A DNA stretch of 64,000 bases from positions 241,852,843 to 241,916,842 of the forward strand of contig NC_090989.1 in NCBI RefSeq assembly GCF_041146395.1, read 5' to 3'. The notes under the pieces are model-generated. The model ran no database searches. It had not been told where the DNA came from and saw only the letters and a program-made list of their open reading frames with translations. This DNA comes from Eulemur rufifrons. Lineage: Eukaryota > Chordata > Mammalia > Primates > Lemuridae. Position 1 is the stretch's first letter. Each line of letters opens with the position of its first letter. This document shows, in pieces, positions 25,346 to 36,404 of this stretch. Made by a program: the position numbers and the translations under genes.

Positions 25346-26215
25346 GGATTAAAAAAAATAGATATTGGGAAATATTTTGAACTAAATTATAGTGAAGACA
25401 CAGCATATTAAAACATATAGGATGCAGCTAAGCAGTGGTTAGAAGGAAATTCATAGGTAAAAATATACATTAGAACAGAAGAAATACTGAAAATTGCTTA
25501 TCCAAATTTCCATCTCAGGAAGCTAGAAAAGAATAGAAAATCAAAAAGAAAAATGTAAAAAAAGAAAATAGTAAAGATAAGAAGGAAAAAAATCAAAGAA
25601 ATAGAAAACAAGCATATATATTGTAGAGAAAAACATTTTAAATCTAAAAGTTGATTTTTTGAAAAAGATTAATAAAATTGATAAATCCTACCCAAAAAAG
25701 ACAGAAAGCACAAATTAACAAAAGAAAGAATAAATAGGCCATATCACTATAGTTCCTACAGAAGTAAACAAAAAAAAATAGATATTTTATATATTATACC
25801 AAAGTATCTCACAATTTAGATAAAATAGGCAAATTCTTAGAATAATACAATTTATCAAAACTCACACAAGAAGAACCAGAAAATATGAATAGTCTAGGGT
25901 CTATTAAAGAAACTGAATATACAATTTTAAGCCTCAAGAAGAGAATTCCAGGCCCAAATCACTTCACCATTCAATTCCTCCAAACATCTAAAAAATAAAC
26001 AATCTCATAAGTCTAATACATAAACTGATCTCACAGAAATTCTTCCAGAAAACATGGAAAAAAGAAGTGCTTCTTAAGTAATTTTATAAATAACCTTGAT
26101 ACTGAAATCTGATAAAAAACATTACAAGAAAGGAAAACTACAAGCCGATTTCTCTCATAAATATATACACAAAAATCTTAAATGAAAGATTAGCAAGTAA
26201 ATCAAGTGATATGTA
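25346..26215 (+). mobile_element. Old L1 ORF2 fragment (downstream half)
   Basis: Continues the L1 at 24015-24545: GATGCAGCTAAGCAGTGGTT, GAAATTCATAGGTAAAAATA, AAAAGATTAATAAAATTGAT, ATTCCAGGCCCAAATCACTT, CTACAAGCCGATTTCTCTCA. This covers the endonuclease-to-RT part of ORF2, full of stops and frameshifts. Confidence 0.7.
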
Positions 26216-26639
26216 AATTGAATAAAACCTGCACAATTTATTTTACAGATATCTCAAAATACTGTTTACATTCATTATTGAAATTAGAGTAGTTGTCTGA
26301 CATGCCATTAGCTATTATTTAGTATACCAGTAAAGAAGCAAACACATTATGTATCCCAGATTTGTTTTTTATATTTTCATAGCTGTATTTTGATAGAATT
26401 TTTTTTCCTTTTTAAATAAAATGTGTTTCTTTTTTAATCTTACATATTCCATTTTGGGTATTTAAAAATATTATTCCAAGAAGGGTACATTGGCTTTGAG
26501 TGGCAAAAAAAGGCTAAGCCACCCCTGTTTTAGAGTGATATCCACAATTGACATGCTCCACCCATGTGTTCAGTGTCTAAGTAGGTATTATACACCCTAT
26601 TCTTAAAAATGAGTATATATATGAATGAAGTGTTTCACA

Positions 26640-26945
26640 TGAGATATAGAGATTGCATAAGCAAATGGCAAGAGGAGGAGAATCTAAATTAATGTGGTAT
26701 CTTGAGTGAGATCCTGGAGCAGAAAAAGGCATTAGATAAAAACTAAGGAAATCTGAATAAACTATGGATTTCAATTAATAATAATGCATCAGTGTTGATT
26801 TATTAATTGTAACAAATGTACCATACTAATGTAAGATGTTAATAATAAGGAGAAACTGGGCAAGGAGACATAAGAAAACTCTATACTGTTTCCCCAATTT
26901 TCTGTAAATCTAAAACTATTCTAAAAATAAGGTCTACTTAAAAAG
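26640..26945 (+). mobile_element. L1M 3' end
   Basis: ATTAATGTGGTATCTTGAG, GTGAGATCCTGGAGCAGAAA, TAATAATAATGCATCA, ATGTAAGATGTTAATAATAA and CTGTAAATCTAAAACTATTC are the same L1M terminus as at 17295-17600. Confidence 0.6.
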
Positions 26946-26999
26946 CTGAGAGATAATAAAAAAGACTGTATAAGTATAATAAATATGTGGATACTACAA

Positions 27000-28040
27000 T
27001 AAATGATAGCTTTTCTGTTGAAAAGGCTCTACCGAAACCAAACATACAAAAATAGATTTTAAGATAAAATAGATTTTAAGGCTGAAGAGCATTATTACAC
27101 TTAAAGAGGGTCAGTGTATGATAATAAAAGCTTCACATCACCAGGATGATGTGGCAATTCTAGATCTATGTGCACCTAAAAGATAGTATCAAGCATCTAA
27201 AGCAAAATTTGACCAAAGTGCGAAATAAATATATAAACCCACCATTATAATGGAAAATATTTACTTCTCTCAACAATTGATAACCCAAGTAGACAAAAAC
27301 GTCAGTAAGAATATAAAATATTTGAACAACTATTATAACTAATAAACTTGGTCTAATAGATATTCACCTGTATAGAAAGAGCCCTGTACCCAGTAATTGG
27401 AGAGTGCACATTCTCTTCAAGCACATGTGAAACCTAAAAATTGATCACATGTTGAGTGATAAAGCAAGACGAAATAAGTTCTAAAAATCAGTCTCATACA
27501 GATCACTTTTCTGATTTCAACAGAATTAGACAAGAAATCAGTAACAAAAAATAACTTAAAGCTTTATGTCTTGAAATTAAAAAAAGGTTTAAAAAACTAT
27601 TATATCACAGAAGGAATCATAACATAAATACAAATATCAAACGTTGTAGAATACAACTAAAGCGGTACTTAAAGAAAAATGTATAGATCCAAGTATATCT
27701 ATTGGAAAAAAAGAAAAGATAAATAATCATGAACTAAGTATATAACTGAAAAAGTTAGAAAAGCAGAAAATCAAAGAAAGTAAAAGAAATAATATAATAA
27801 AAATATAGACATAAATTAATAAAATCGGAAATAAAGCTCCAATAGAGAGAGACAATAAAGCCAAAACTTTATTTGAAAAATATATAACATTGACAAAATG
27901 CTGTTAAAACTAATTTTAAAAATGAGAGCAAAAATATCAAAAATTAAAGAGGAATATAACTACTAATACAGGAGATGAAGAAGATAAGAAATTACCAGGA
28001 ATAAGTTTATGTCAATAAATTTGAAAATATGGATTAAAAA
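27000..28040 (+). mobile_element. Old L1 ORF2 fragment
   Basis: This covers much the same part of ORF2 as 24015-25600: ATGTGCACCTAAAAGATAGT, AGTAGACAAAAACGTCAGTA, GTGCACATTCTCTTCAAGCA, TCAACAGAATTAGACAAGAA and GTACTTAAAGAAAAATGTAT. It is a separate copy because the segment order repeats. It is interrupted at its 3' side by a lemur-type Alu. Confidence 0.65.
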
Positions 28041-28281
28041 GCAACCTCAAACTCCTGGGCTCAAGCAATCCTTCTGCCTCAGCCTCCCGAGTAGCTGGGA
28101 CTACCGGCATGTGCCACCATGCCTGGCTAATTTTTTTTCTATATATATTTTTAGCTGTCCAAATTATTTCTTTCTATTTTTAGTAGAGACAGGCTCTCTC
28201 TTGCTCAGGCTGGTCTCGAACTCCTGACCTTCAGCGATCCTCCCGCCTCGGCCTCCCAGAGTGCTAGGATTATAGGCGTGA
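28041..28281 (-). mobile_element. Strepsirrhine-type Alu, truncated at both ends
   Basis: An inverted Alu from GCAACCTCAAACTCCTGGGC to GGATTATAGGCGTGA, with the lemur-lineage linker (ATATATATTTTTAGCTGTCC). The 3' end of the element, including about 60 bases and the A-tail, is missing, and the first bases are missing too. It lies inside old L1 sequence. No target-site duplication is visible. Confidence 0.9.
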
Positions 28282-28423
28282 AATTACAGAAAATAAATTT
28301 TTCTGTCTTGATGAATTCAAACTATGGAGTGATTGATCCCTTCATTCTCCTAACCTGAGACTCAGTGACTATACTGACTGGTTCTGTTTTAAAATGGTAC
28401 TCTAAGTCCTAAACACCTCTGTG

Positions 28424-28446
28424 GTGTTGTGTTGTGTTGTGTTGTT
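28424..28446. repeat. (TGTTG)n microsatellite
   Basis: Four to five TGTTG units. Confidence 0.85.
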
Positions 28447-28499
28447 GGGGCTGGGTGGAGATGTTGGAGGTGAAAGATGTCTTGACTGGTTCTCAAAAA

Positions 28500-28625
28500 C
28501 AATAGCTTCCATATATTACAGTATATTACAGATTTACTATGTTCCAAATGCAGTGCTAAGTGTTTTAAATATATTTTTCTCATTTAATCTACACAATAAT
28601 CTTGTAAGAAACATCCTGAGGAACA
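28500..28625 (-). repeat. MIR-like remnant
   Basis: TTTACTATGTTCCAAATGCA, GTGCTAAGTGTTTTAAATAT and CATTTAATCTACACAATAAT resemble an inverted MIR. Only the first half is clear. Confidence 0.4.
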
Positions 28626-29079
28626 CTGGGCCACTTCTCCATGTATCTGCTATAAAGATGTTATTAGAGCAACATTTTATGACTCTATAGCAAAGGTATT
28701 TGCCGTTTATGTAGTAACTGGAAGGTTCTGATTGTAATCAGCTAATTCAAAGAGTCAGCAGATGCTGGACCTACATGCAGTTAACTGATGTGGGAAAAAG
28801 GGGCAGAGTTCAATCCCAAGCTTACGCTCTCCTCATTTTAAAATGATGAGAAGTTTTTTGGAGTTTAGGCTGAGAAAAGAAGTAAAGATGACTCATTTTA
28901 CTAATTTGCTGAATAGTGGATATTTGAACTGTGCGTTGGTCACTGATGCTAGAGGAAATATATTCTTCTACATTTTTTTTTTTTTTTACCTCAGAAACGT
29001 ATCAAGAACAAAAAAATCCATAATATTTCTTTATGATACATTTTAATAAGCTCCATTTTCCATCTCACCAGAAGCAGCC

Positions 29080-29235
29080 AGGGTTCGTGTAAATGCTTCA
29101 ATCTGTTTGAGCCTCTGTGTTCTCATCTGTAAAATAAGACTAATAGTTAACTTGCAGAATTATTGTGTGCATTAGAAATAATGTGAGTAAAGCAACTAAT
29201 ACAGTACCTATTACATGTAAGTGATCAATCAAAGG
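29080..29235 (+). repeat. MIR SINE remnant
   Basis: TTTGAGCCTCTGTGTTCTCA, TCTGTAAAATAAGACTAATA and GAGTAAAGCAACTAATACAG give the core and 3' side of MIR. Confidence 0.5.
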
Positions 29236-29419
29236 TATATGTCCAATCACTTCTGCCCAGCTTTCTATATAAGCAAATCACTATGATTTTACACAAGTAG
29301 GACATTTGTCCTTTTACTATAGCATCTTTCAAGCTATTTGGTTTCTTGATCATCATAAGCTGAGAAACTTACAAAAGTCTTATGCAAAAAGCTCAAGATA
29401 CCATCTTTGGGCTAAAATG

Positions 29420-29635
29420 TATGACTTACAAGGCTTTTGTGATGTGGTCCTTGTCTAACATTTTGTTCAGCATTCTCACCAGTTCCCTACCTGCAACCTT
29501 ATGTGGCAGGTAAACTTAGCTATTTGTATCTCTTTTACACTACACATGACATTCCTACATGATTACTGAAATGACTCTTCTTTCCCTGCCTGGCTAATTC
29601 CTATGCAGACATTATATCCTTTATAAAGTCTTCTG
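29420..29635 (+). repeat. L2-like LINE fragment
   Basis: TGTGATGTGGTCCTTGTCTA, CAGCATTCTCACCAGTTCCC and TTCTTTCCCTGCCTGGCTAA resemble diverged L2 text. Confidence 0.4.
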
Positions 29636-30188
29636 TGTTAGTCAGGGTTTTCCAGAATAACAGAACCAATAGAACATCTATATATCTATACCTATATCTA
29701 TATCTATCTATATCTACAGAGAGATTTATTATGGGAATTGGCTCATGTGATTATGGAGACCAAGAAGTCCTATGACCTACTGTCTTCAAGCTGGAGAACC
29801 AGGTAAGCCATTGGTGTAATTCAGTCTGAGTCTGAATGCCTGAGGACCAGGGGATGGGGGGGAATGGAGTTTGATGACATAAGTTGTGGAGTCCAAAGGC
29901 TAAAGAACCAGAAGCTCCAATGTTTGAGGACATGAGGAGATGGATGTCTTAGATCACGAAAAGAGAGCAAATTTTGCCTTATTCCACCTTTTTGTTCTAT
30001 TAGGGCCCTCAACTGATTGGATGATGCCCACCCATATGGGGGAGATGATCTTCTCTACTTACTCCACTAATCCAAACACTAATCTCCTCCAGAAACACCC
30101 TCAAATACATATCCAGAAATAATGTTTTCCCAGCTATCTGGGCATCCCTGAGCCCAGTCAAGTTGACACATAAAATTAACCATCACAT
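29636..30188 (-). mobile_element. LTR-like element, nearly complete
   Basis: Inverted; in + orientation it opens TAGTCAGGGTTTTCCAGAAT and ACAGAACCAATAGAACATC, passes a (TATCTA)n tract (about 29680-29715), GATTTATTATGGGAATTGGC, CCTCAACTGATTGGATGATG and CATCCCTGAGCCCAGTCAAG, and closes TTAACCATCACA. The minus-strand 5' end is therefore TGTGATGGTTAA. AATAAA lies next to the simple tract, as in an LTR. The family name is uncertain. The terminal part recurs at 18786-18945. Confidence 0.55.
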
Positions 30189-30299
30189 CCTCCATTCTCC
30201 ATCCCCACCCCAGGCTCCTGGCTGAATTTGTATTTTTCCTTTGTTTGCATTTCCACAGTTTTCCATGCTTATCTTTGTCAGGTTGAGTAACATTGAATT

Positions 30300-30450
30300 G
30301 TCACAGGTGGTTTGCTTAATTGTTTCTCCCACTAAACAAGAAGTCCTTAATGTTGGAGTTTGTGTTTCTAATACCATTATGTGTATCTAATGTCCAGAGA
30401 CGGATACAACCCTTGGTTTATTATTGATGCTCCACTAACGTTTGTTAGTT
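30300..30450 (+). repeat. L2-like LINE 3' end
   Basis: TGTTTCTCCCACTAAACAAG, then a degenerate AATGTTGGAGTTTGTGTTTC block and TTATTGATGCTCCACTAACG resemble the L2 3' terminus. Confidence 0.35.
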
Positions 30451-30454
30451 GTCA

Positions 30455-31875
30455 AATGAGCATGAGGTGGGCTAACAAGTGTGGATGATTTCCTCTTCAG
30501 GGAACAATGCTATCAATGTGGCACCAACAGTGAGTATCTTAAGAATGTAAGGATAAAAAATTATACCCTTTGCTGGTCAAGCCTTTTGGTTCTGACACTG
30601 CCACTATTATACACATTTTGAAAAGAATAAAAGTTCCTCATAATAATAAATTTTTATTCTTCTCTAGTGACTGATGATGGGTTTGTTTCATTCAGGAGTT
30701 TTTCTATTAATAAAATTTTTTCAAAACCATGTATTCTACCTGTATATACTTTTCAAGCTGACATAAAGGTCAAATATTCATGTCAGCTACATAATAGTAT
30801 TTAATTTGGAGGCTCTTTATTCAAGTTTTAAGAGGGCACCTCCTAGGTTCAATATAAGAATTTTATTAATAAGTGAATTAGTTTACACCTACCTTATTTC
30901 CTTTTTATTTTTAAAACTTTAATAATAGCTCCTTTGCTGAAATCATTTTAGCTTAAGGAATTCTATTTTTTTTATCTTTTGTTAATTTGAAATCTGAGAG
31001 AATTTTCCACATTTTCATTACAGCCATCTATAATGAAGCCAAAACAAGGTCTTCACAAGCAAATGTCAAGAAAGGCATTTTGGTTTACATTTATGAGAAC
31101 TTGAATCTTTATCAAATACAAGCCAAAAAAGTTCAAAGTTATCAACATAATGTGAATGTATAGTTAGGAAAATCTACTTGGTGAATTTTAGGCATGTAAA
31201 TAACTCAGCATTATATTCGCTTGGTTAAAAGCCAGTTGCTAAATTTTATGACTATTTTTGGGAAAGTATGTATTTTAAAGATTATGTAAAAATGTAATGT
31301 TTTTCTTCCTTTTTTACTGAGGTCTTTTCCCTCTGATAGAGCCTACCCTCTTTCATCAACAAGAGATTTTTGTAGAAGAGATTTTCTAAAAGGAGATTTT
31401 TTTCTCCATTTATATCAAAAGACATGCTCTTATTGTGATGATCCCCTGGTAGATCATAACAAAAGTTAACATTTTCATTTAACATTCCTGTGACGTGACT
31501 CCTTTTATTGTACATATTTACTTTGTTTACTGGCTTTCCCTCACTGACTACAGCAAGTTCTAATTGACAATTTTAAATTTAAACAATGTTGGAATCACCA
31601 AGAATGAGCTGCAATGCTTTCTTCATGACTTGTCCTCCTCTCCACACTGACTCCAAACACAGAAGTAGGCATCTCCTGGTAGAGAGCACACTAGTCCAAG
31701 AGTCAAAAAAGACAAGTTTCTGGCACTTTCTGATTGTTCTTACCTTGGGTAAGTCTATAAGTCTTCTAAGTGATTGTAGGGCCAGTGTAAAGTAGAGGCA
31801 CTTTTTGCTTAAGGGATTTTAGTGGTCTTGGTAGTTGACTTTTCAGCAGCATTCCATCCCTGGCCCGATGATTAA
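30455..31875. other. No feature recognised
   Basis: AT-rich unique sequence. A weak MIR-like resemblance (31700-31790) is not enough to call. Confidence 0.4.
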
Positions 31876-31878
31876 TTT

Positions 31879-32035
31879 AAAACAGTGGTTTACAAATTTG
31901 GCTGTACATTAGAATCACCTGGGGAACTTTTTATACCTCAGACGAATTTAATCACAAACTCAGGAGCTTAGATCTGATATTCAAATTTTTAAATATTTTC
32001 CTAATGTGCAGCCAAGATGGAGAACCATTGGTCTT
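31879..32035 (+). mobile_element. MER5-like hAT remnant
   Basis: AACAGTGGTTTACAAATTTG, ACATTAGAATCACCTGGGGA, GATCTGATATTCAAATTTTT and GATGGAGAACCATTGG have the ends and internal order of MER5-type non-autonomous hAT elements. Confidence 0.55.
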
Positions 32036-32050
32036 GGTGATACTATAACC

Positions 32051-32489
32051 CTACAGTCCCCAAGCCCCGGTCTATGGACTGGTACCAGTCTGTGGCCTGT
32101 TAGGAACTGGGCTGCGCAGCAGGAGGTGAGCAGTGGGTGAGCAAGTGAAGCTTCATCTGTATTTATAGCCGCTCCCCATTGCTTTCATCACCACTGGAGC
32201 TCCACCTCCTGACAGAGGTGGCATTAGATTCTCATAGGGGTGTGAACCCTACTATAAACTGTGCATGTGAGGGATCTAGGTTCCACACTCCTTATAAGAA
32301 TCTAATGCCTTATAATCTGAGGTGGAGCTGAGGCGGTGATGCTAGCCCTGCGGAGCAGCTGCAAACATAATAAATGTAGTGCACATGAATCATCCCCAAA
32401 CCATTGCCCCCCACTCTGCCGCCTCAGTCCATGGAAAAATTATCTTCCATAAAACTGGTCCCTCATGCCAAAAAGGTTGGGAACTGCTG
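32051..32489. mobile_element. Non-autonomous hAT-like DNA transposon
   Basis: An element with imperfect terminal inverted repeats (CTACAGTCCCCAAGCCCCGG at the left; CAGCAGTTCCCAACCTTTTT read inward from the right). It is flanked by a perfect 8-bp duplication, CTATAACC (32043-32050 and 32490-32497), the hAT target size. A large internal imperfect palindrome has arms 32199-32236 and 32293-32328 (GCATTAGATTCTCATA opposite TATAAGAATCTAATGC; GCTCCACCTC opposite GAGGTGGAGC). It has no coding region. I know this text as a common mammalian MER element but do not fix its name. Confidence 0.8.
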
Positions 32490-32859
32490 CTATAACCTTT
32501 GCCAGTATGAGTGAGCATGTGATCTGTGATCCAATTTTGGCCAATAAAATGCAACTTTGTTGTAGGAAAGCTTTGGGAAACACCTCTTTTCACCAAAGGA
32601 AACACAAGAGACAAAGGGACTTTACTGAAAGTCTGAGGTTGAAAACATCTCCCAGAGACAGACAGAGATGCCAAATCCGAGGGAGGTAGAACCAAAACTT
32701 AGAATATACCCCATTTCTAAGCTTCCAATTATTTGAGATTATAAATATCCTTATTGTATAAACCAGGCTCACAGTTTTTCTGTCATTATCAACTAAAACA
32801 ACCTAAGGGATTTGCTCTAAATGAGCAATACCGATTCTACTCCTGGTTTCTGTAATTCT

Positions 32860-33280
<421 letters not shown>

Positions 33281-33294
33281 AGATGAAAAAAACT

Positions 33295-34860
33295 TTAAAC
33301 ATTATTTAGTATGGCTTCATTACCTCAAAGATGCAGAAATTGAGACCAAGAGATGTGAAATTATCTGCTCAAAGAAAAACATTTAGTTCTTTGACACCAA
33401 TAAAAAAAATTATGTATTGTTTGCATTTGTTTTTCTTACAATTGAATGCCTCTTCAATTCTGTGTCACCAGATTGAGAAATAGGTTCATGGCTTGTGGAC
33501 TCTACATAGTTTGGAAACTTCCTGGACTACATACTAAAAGATATATTAATATATTGTTTGGCTAACATGAAGATGATACCACGGAGTTGTTTTATGAAAT
33601 TCTTGCCCTTAAAAATGTAATGAGTTAGTTACACCAGAATTTCCTAGCCCTTTTCCCGGCTGAAGTTGAATGAGGTTGGAAACCAAAGTCTGGGGGAAAA
33701 CTTGCTGATAATTCAAAAACAATATCTCCTGTCAGTTTTGTTTGATCTCTTTGTGTCTATTATCTTCTTAGATTTATCTTTGGTTATTTTTTCCCCAAAA
33801 TTCTCCAAAATAAAGAATTCCTTGGGATTCTTTAGCATTCTACTGAGGTTGTTTTATATAACTAGACACTGTATGAAAATTTGTATTTAGGTTGGCAGTT
33901 CTTATCCCACATACCAACATCTGTAGAATGTCCCTTTATATTATACCAACAATGAGAAAAATTAACCCCTAATTAGCCCAAGTCCCACAGAAAAATCAAT
34001 ACATTTTTATTTTTCCTTCCATTTTGAAGGGAGATGGAAGATAGAATGTCTTCATCAATTAGGTTCACATCTATAGGTAAATTTTAAGTGGCTACTGCAG
34101 GGCCAAGTTCAGTGTGTTGTTTCTGAGAAACAGCAATATATACCTTCTCCATATTCACTATAAAATATGACATCATCAGGGTGGAATTGTGGATCTTCAG
34201 ACAGCTCTGTTACTTGTGTATGTCTTTACCAGCTCAGAATCTGAAGGGTGAGTACATAAGAGATCTGTACTCTTTGTACTCAATTTACCGTGGAATATGA
34301 TGCATAGTGGCTTGGGCTACATACATGGAGGATTTATGCTCCTTTATGCTTGATGAATAAAATGTTCACAAATATATAAATTTTAAAATATCAGCACCAT
34401 CAGGTTCTGTTCTCCTGTTTCTAAGACTTTTGTCTTTTTCCCCCCTCAGATCTAATATCAAGAGAATTTGAGACACTAAAACTCTCTACATTGGCTATTA
34501 AAAGTGGGGAAAACAGACAAAAGCCAGCAAAGGAAACCCATGCTGTTTCATTTCCTGAGGCACCATGGAATGCTGTTTCATTCTCCTTATGTAAGGAGAG
34601 GTGGCAGAGTAAAGTAAGAATGTATGGAAAATGCTCAAAGGAATAAAAATGCAAGAGATATATTAAAAGGCTACACTGCTGTAGTAATATCTTTACATTA
34701 AAAACAATTTAACCTTTGTGATAGCAAGGGAGTTAAGTCTCAACTACTGTTTCCCAAAGTATATTTTGCAGGACAATAATTATGCAGGGTATCAAATAAA
34801 GTTACATGAAAAAAATTTAAGTGAGCAAATAGTATTGAGGAAATTGGGTTGGGAATCCCA
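33295..34860. other. No feature recognised
   Basis: Unique AT-rich non-coding sequence with no repeat or exon I can support. Confidence 0.4.
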
Positions 34861-34865
34861 AATAA

Positions 34866-35610
34866 GTGACGAAGGCAAAGATCTCAATTAATGAATGTTT
34901 ATTAAGCCAAAGTTTGAAGATGCACCTGGGAAAAGCACAAGTCATAGAAGTATCTGTGGTCTGTGTGCTCTCTGAAGAGGTATTTGGGAACACAGTATTT
35001 AGGGGGAGAGAACATACAGTAAGCAAAAGCAGGGGTGGGGTGGGAAGTAAGGCAAATGGTTACATTCTTGTGAGACTTTAGTTAGTGCCCAGGAAGTATA
35101 CATTTTATATAAGATAAGGTGAATGTTTGAAGAGAAAAAGGGAATAAAGGAAGAATCAATTATGTAAATGTCCCTGGGTAGGTAGAAGAATGGTTGATTT
35201 TGTCTCTGTTCTGCACCTGGGAAGATAAACTTGTAATCAACATTATTAGGGTGGAATCAAACAGACTTCAGTTCTAGGAACCAGACTTAGCCTACAGACC
35301 CAAAGTTGCAATTTGCATGCCCTTGTTTGTGGGAGGCCAGTAGAGAATTTTCTTATGAATGATCTGTGGGGGGCCGTCCTTATAGCTGCCTGAGGCCTTT
35401 TACCTTCCTGGGGGATCTGACTAATACATAATGTTAGTAATAGCTATTCGCTTGGAAGGGGATGTTGCATGACTCAGCCTCCAGGATTGACTTTCCCTTT
35501 TGTAAAAGGAGTTGGAGAGATGGCCCTGAGATTTTTATTTGCCTTTACAGGGTTAAACAGAACGTCTTGAAGCCTTTCATACCCTATGATAGAGTGTGAA
35601 TATCCGAAAG
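34866..35610 (-). mobile_element. LTR-like remnant
   Basis: ATGAATGTTTATTAAGCCAA (giving an AATAAA signal on the minus strand), AAGATGCACCTGGGAAAAGC, AATGGTTACATTCTTGTGAG, TTAGTTAGTGCCCAGGAAGT, AGATAAACTTGTAATCAACA and GCCTGAGGCCTTTTACCTTC form an ordered series that I recall from mammalian endogenous retroviral LTRs. No viral gene is attached. The family is not assigned. Confidence 0.45.
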
Positions 35611-36015
35611 TGAAGTTATACTATGCCACCTTTTACAAACATATTTGACCACATGATTATTTTTTAAAGAAGCATTTTACAGGAGTAAAGTTGATCTGTA
35701 TGAATCCATAGTACCTTAAGAACCACAAAGAAAGGATGAAGCAGCTCACCAGTCTGAGGTGAAGTTGAGTTAATTTCTGAAGGTAGGAGGGTAGGGTCAG
35801 AGGCTGAAGGCTGGGACTACCCAGTGTGACTGTTCCCATAGAAAAGGAGCATTAGAATGGCCCATCCCACAGCTGGACACACATGTACACCAGAAGCATG
35901 GAGCTGCTTCTCTGAGGTCCCTCAAGATGTATCTACAAATTCTTTTTAGAATCCACATAACTTATTTAATTCTTATTAAAATGAATAGTTCTGTTTAAAC
36001 ACACAACATACACAT

Positions 36016-36040
36016 CACACACACACACACACACACACAC
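36016..36040. repeat. (CA)n microsatellite
   Basis: About twelve CA units. Confidence 0.95.
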
Positions 36041-36239
36041 TACTTTACACCTCCCCAACACAAGTCATATTTCAGTTGGCAATCAACACTTGAACTCATT
36101 TTGTAACTGTTGCTGATGTCATGAATTTGTGAGCAGAATTTGCTATGAGGAGCTGGCTCTCAACCATATTAATAGGGACCGAATTAGATGATCAAAATGA
36201 GACATCTCTTTCTGACTGCCTTTTCCTTTAAGCATTAAA

Positions 36240-36400
36240 CTCATAACTGTCATTTATTGAGTTTTACACTATGTAAAGCACTTCCGGATTAGCTCTTCCC
36301 TTTAAAACAACTCTCTGAAATAGCCATTACTGTCTGCATTTTACAAGTGAGGAAACTGAATTGGAAAGTTTAAGTAGCTTGCCACGAACAAACAGTTGCC
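36240..36400 (-). repeat. MIR SINE remnant
   Basis: CTGTCATTTATTGAGTTTTA, TGCATTTTACAAGTGAGGAA and AGTTTAAGTAGCTTGCC are the inverted MIR blocks. Confidence 0.5.
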
Positions 36401-36404
36401 TCCC

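Noticed and set aside
29799..29805. CAGGTAAG considered as a splice site
   Set aside because: The upstream sequence is purine-rich, with no pyrimidine tract, and it lies inside an LTR-like repeat.
36016..36040. Regularly spaced repeats considered for a CRISPR or satellite array
   Set aside because: This and the other periodic tracts are plain microsatellites. No spacer-repeat structure or long satellite occurs in the window.
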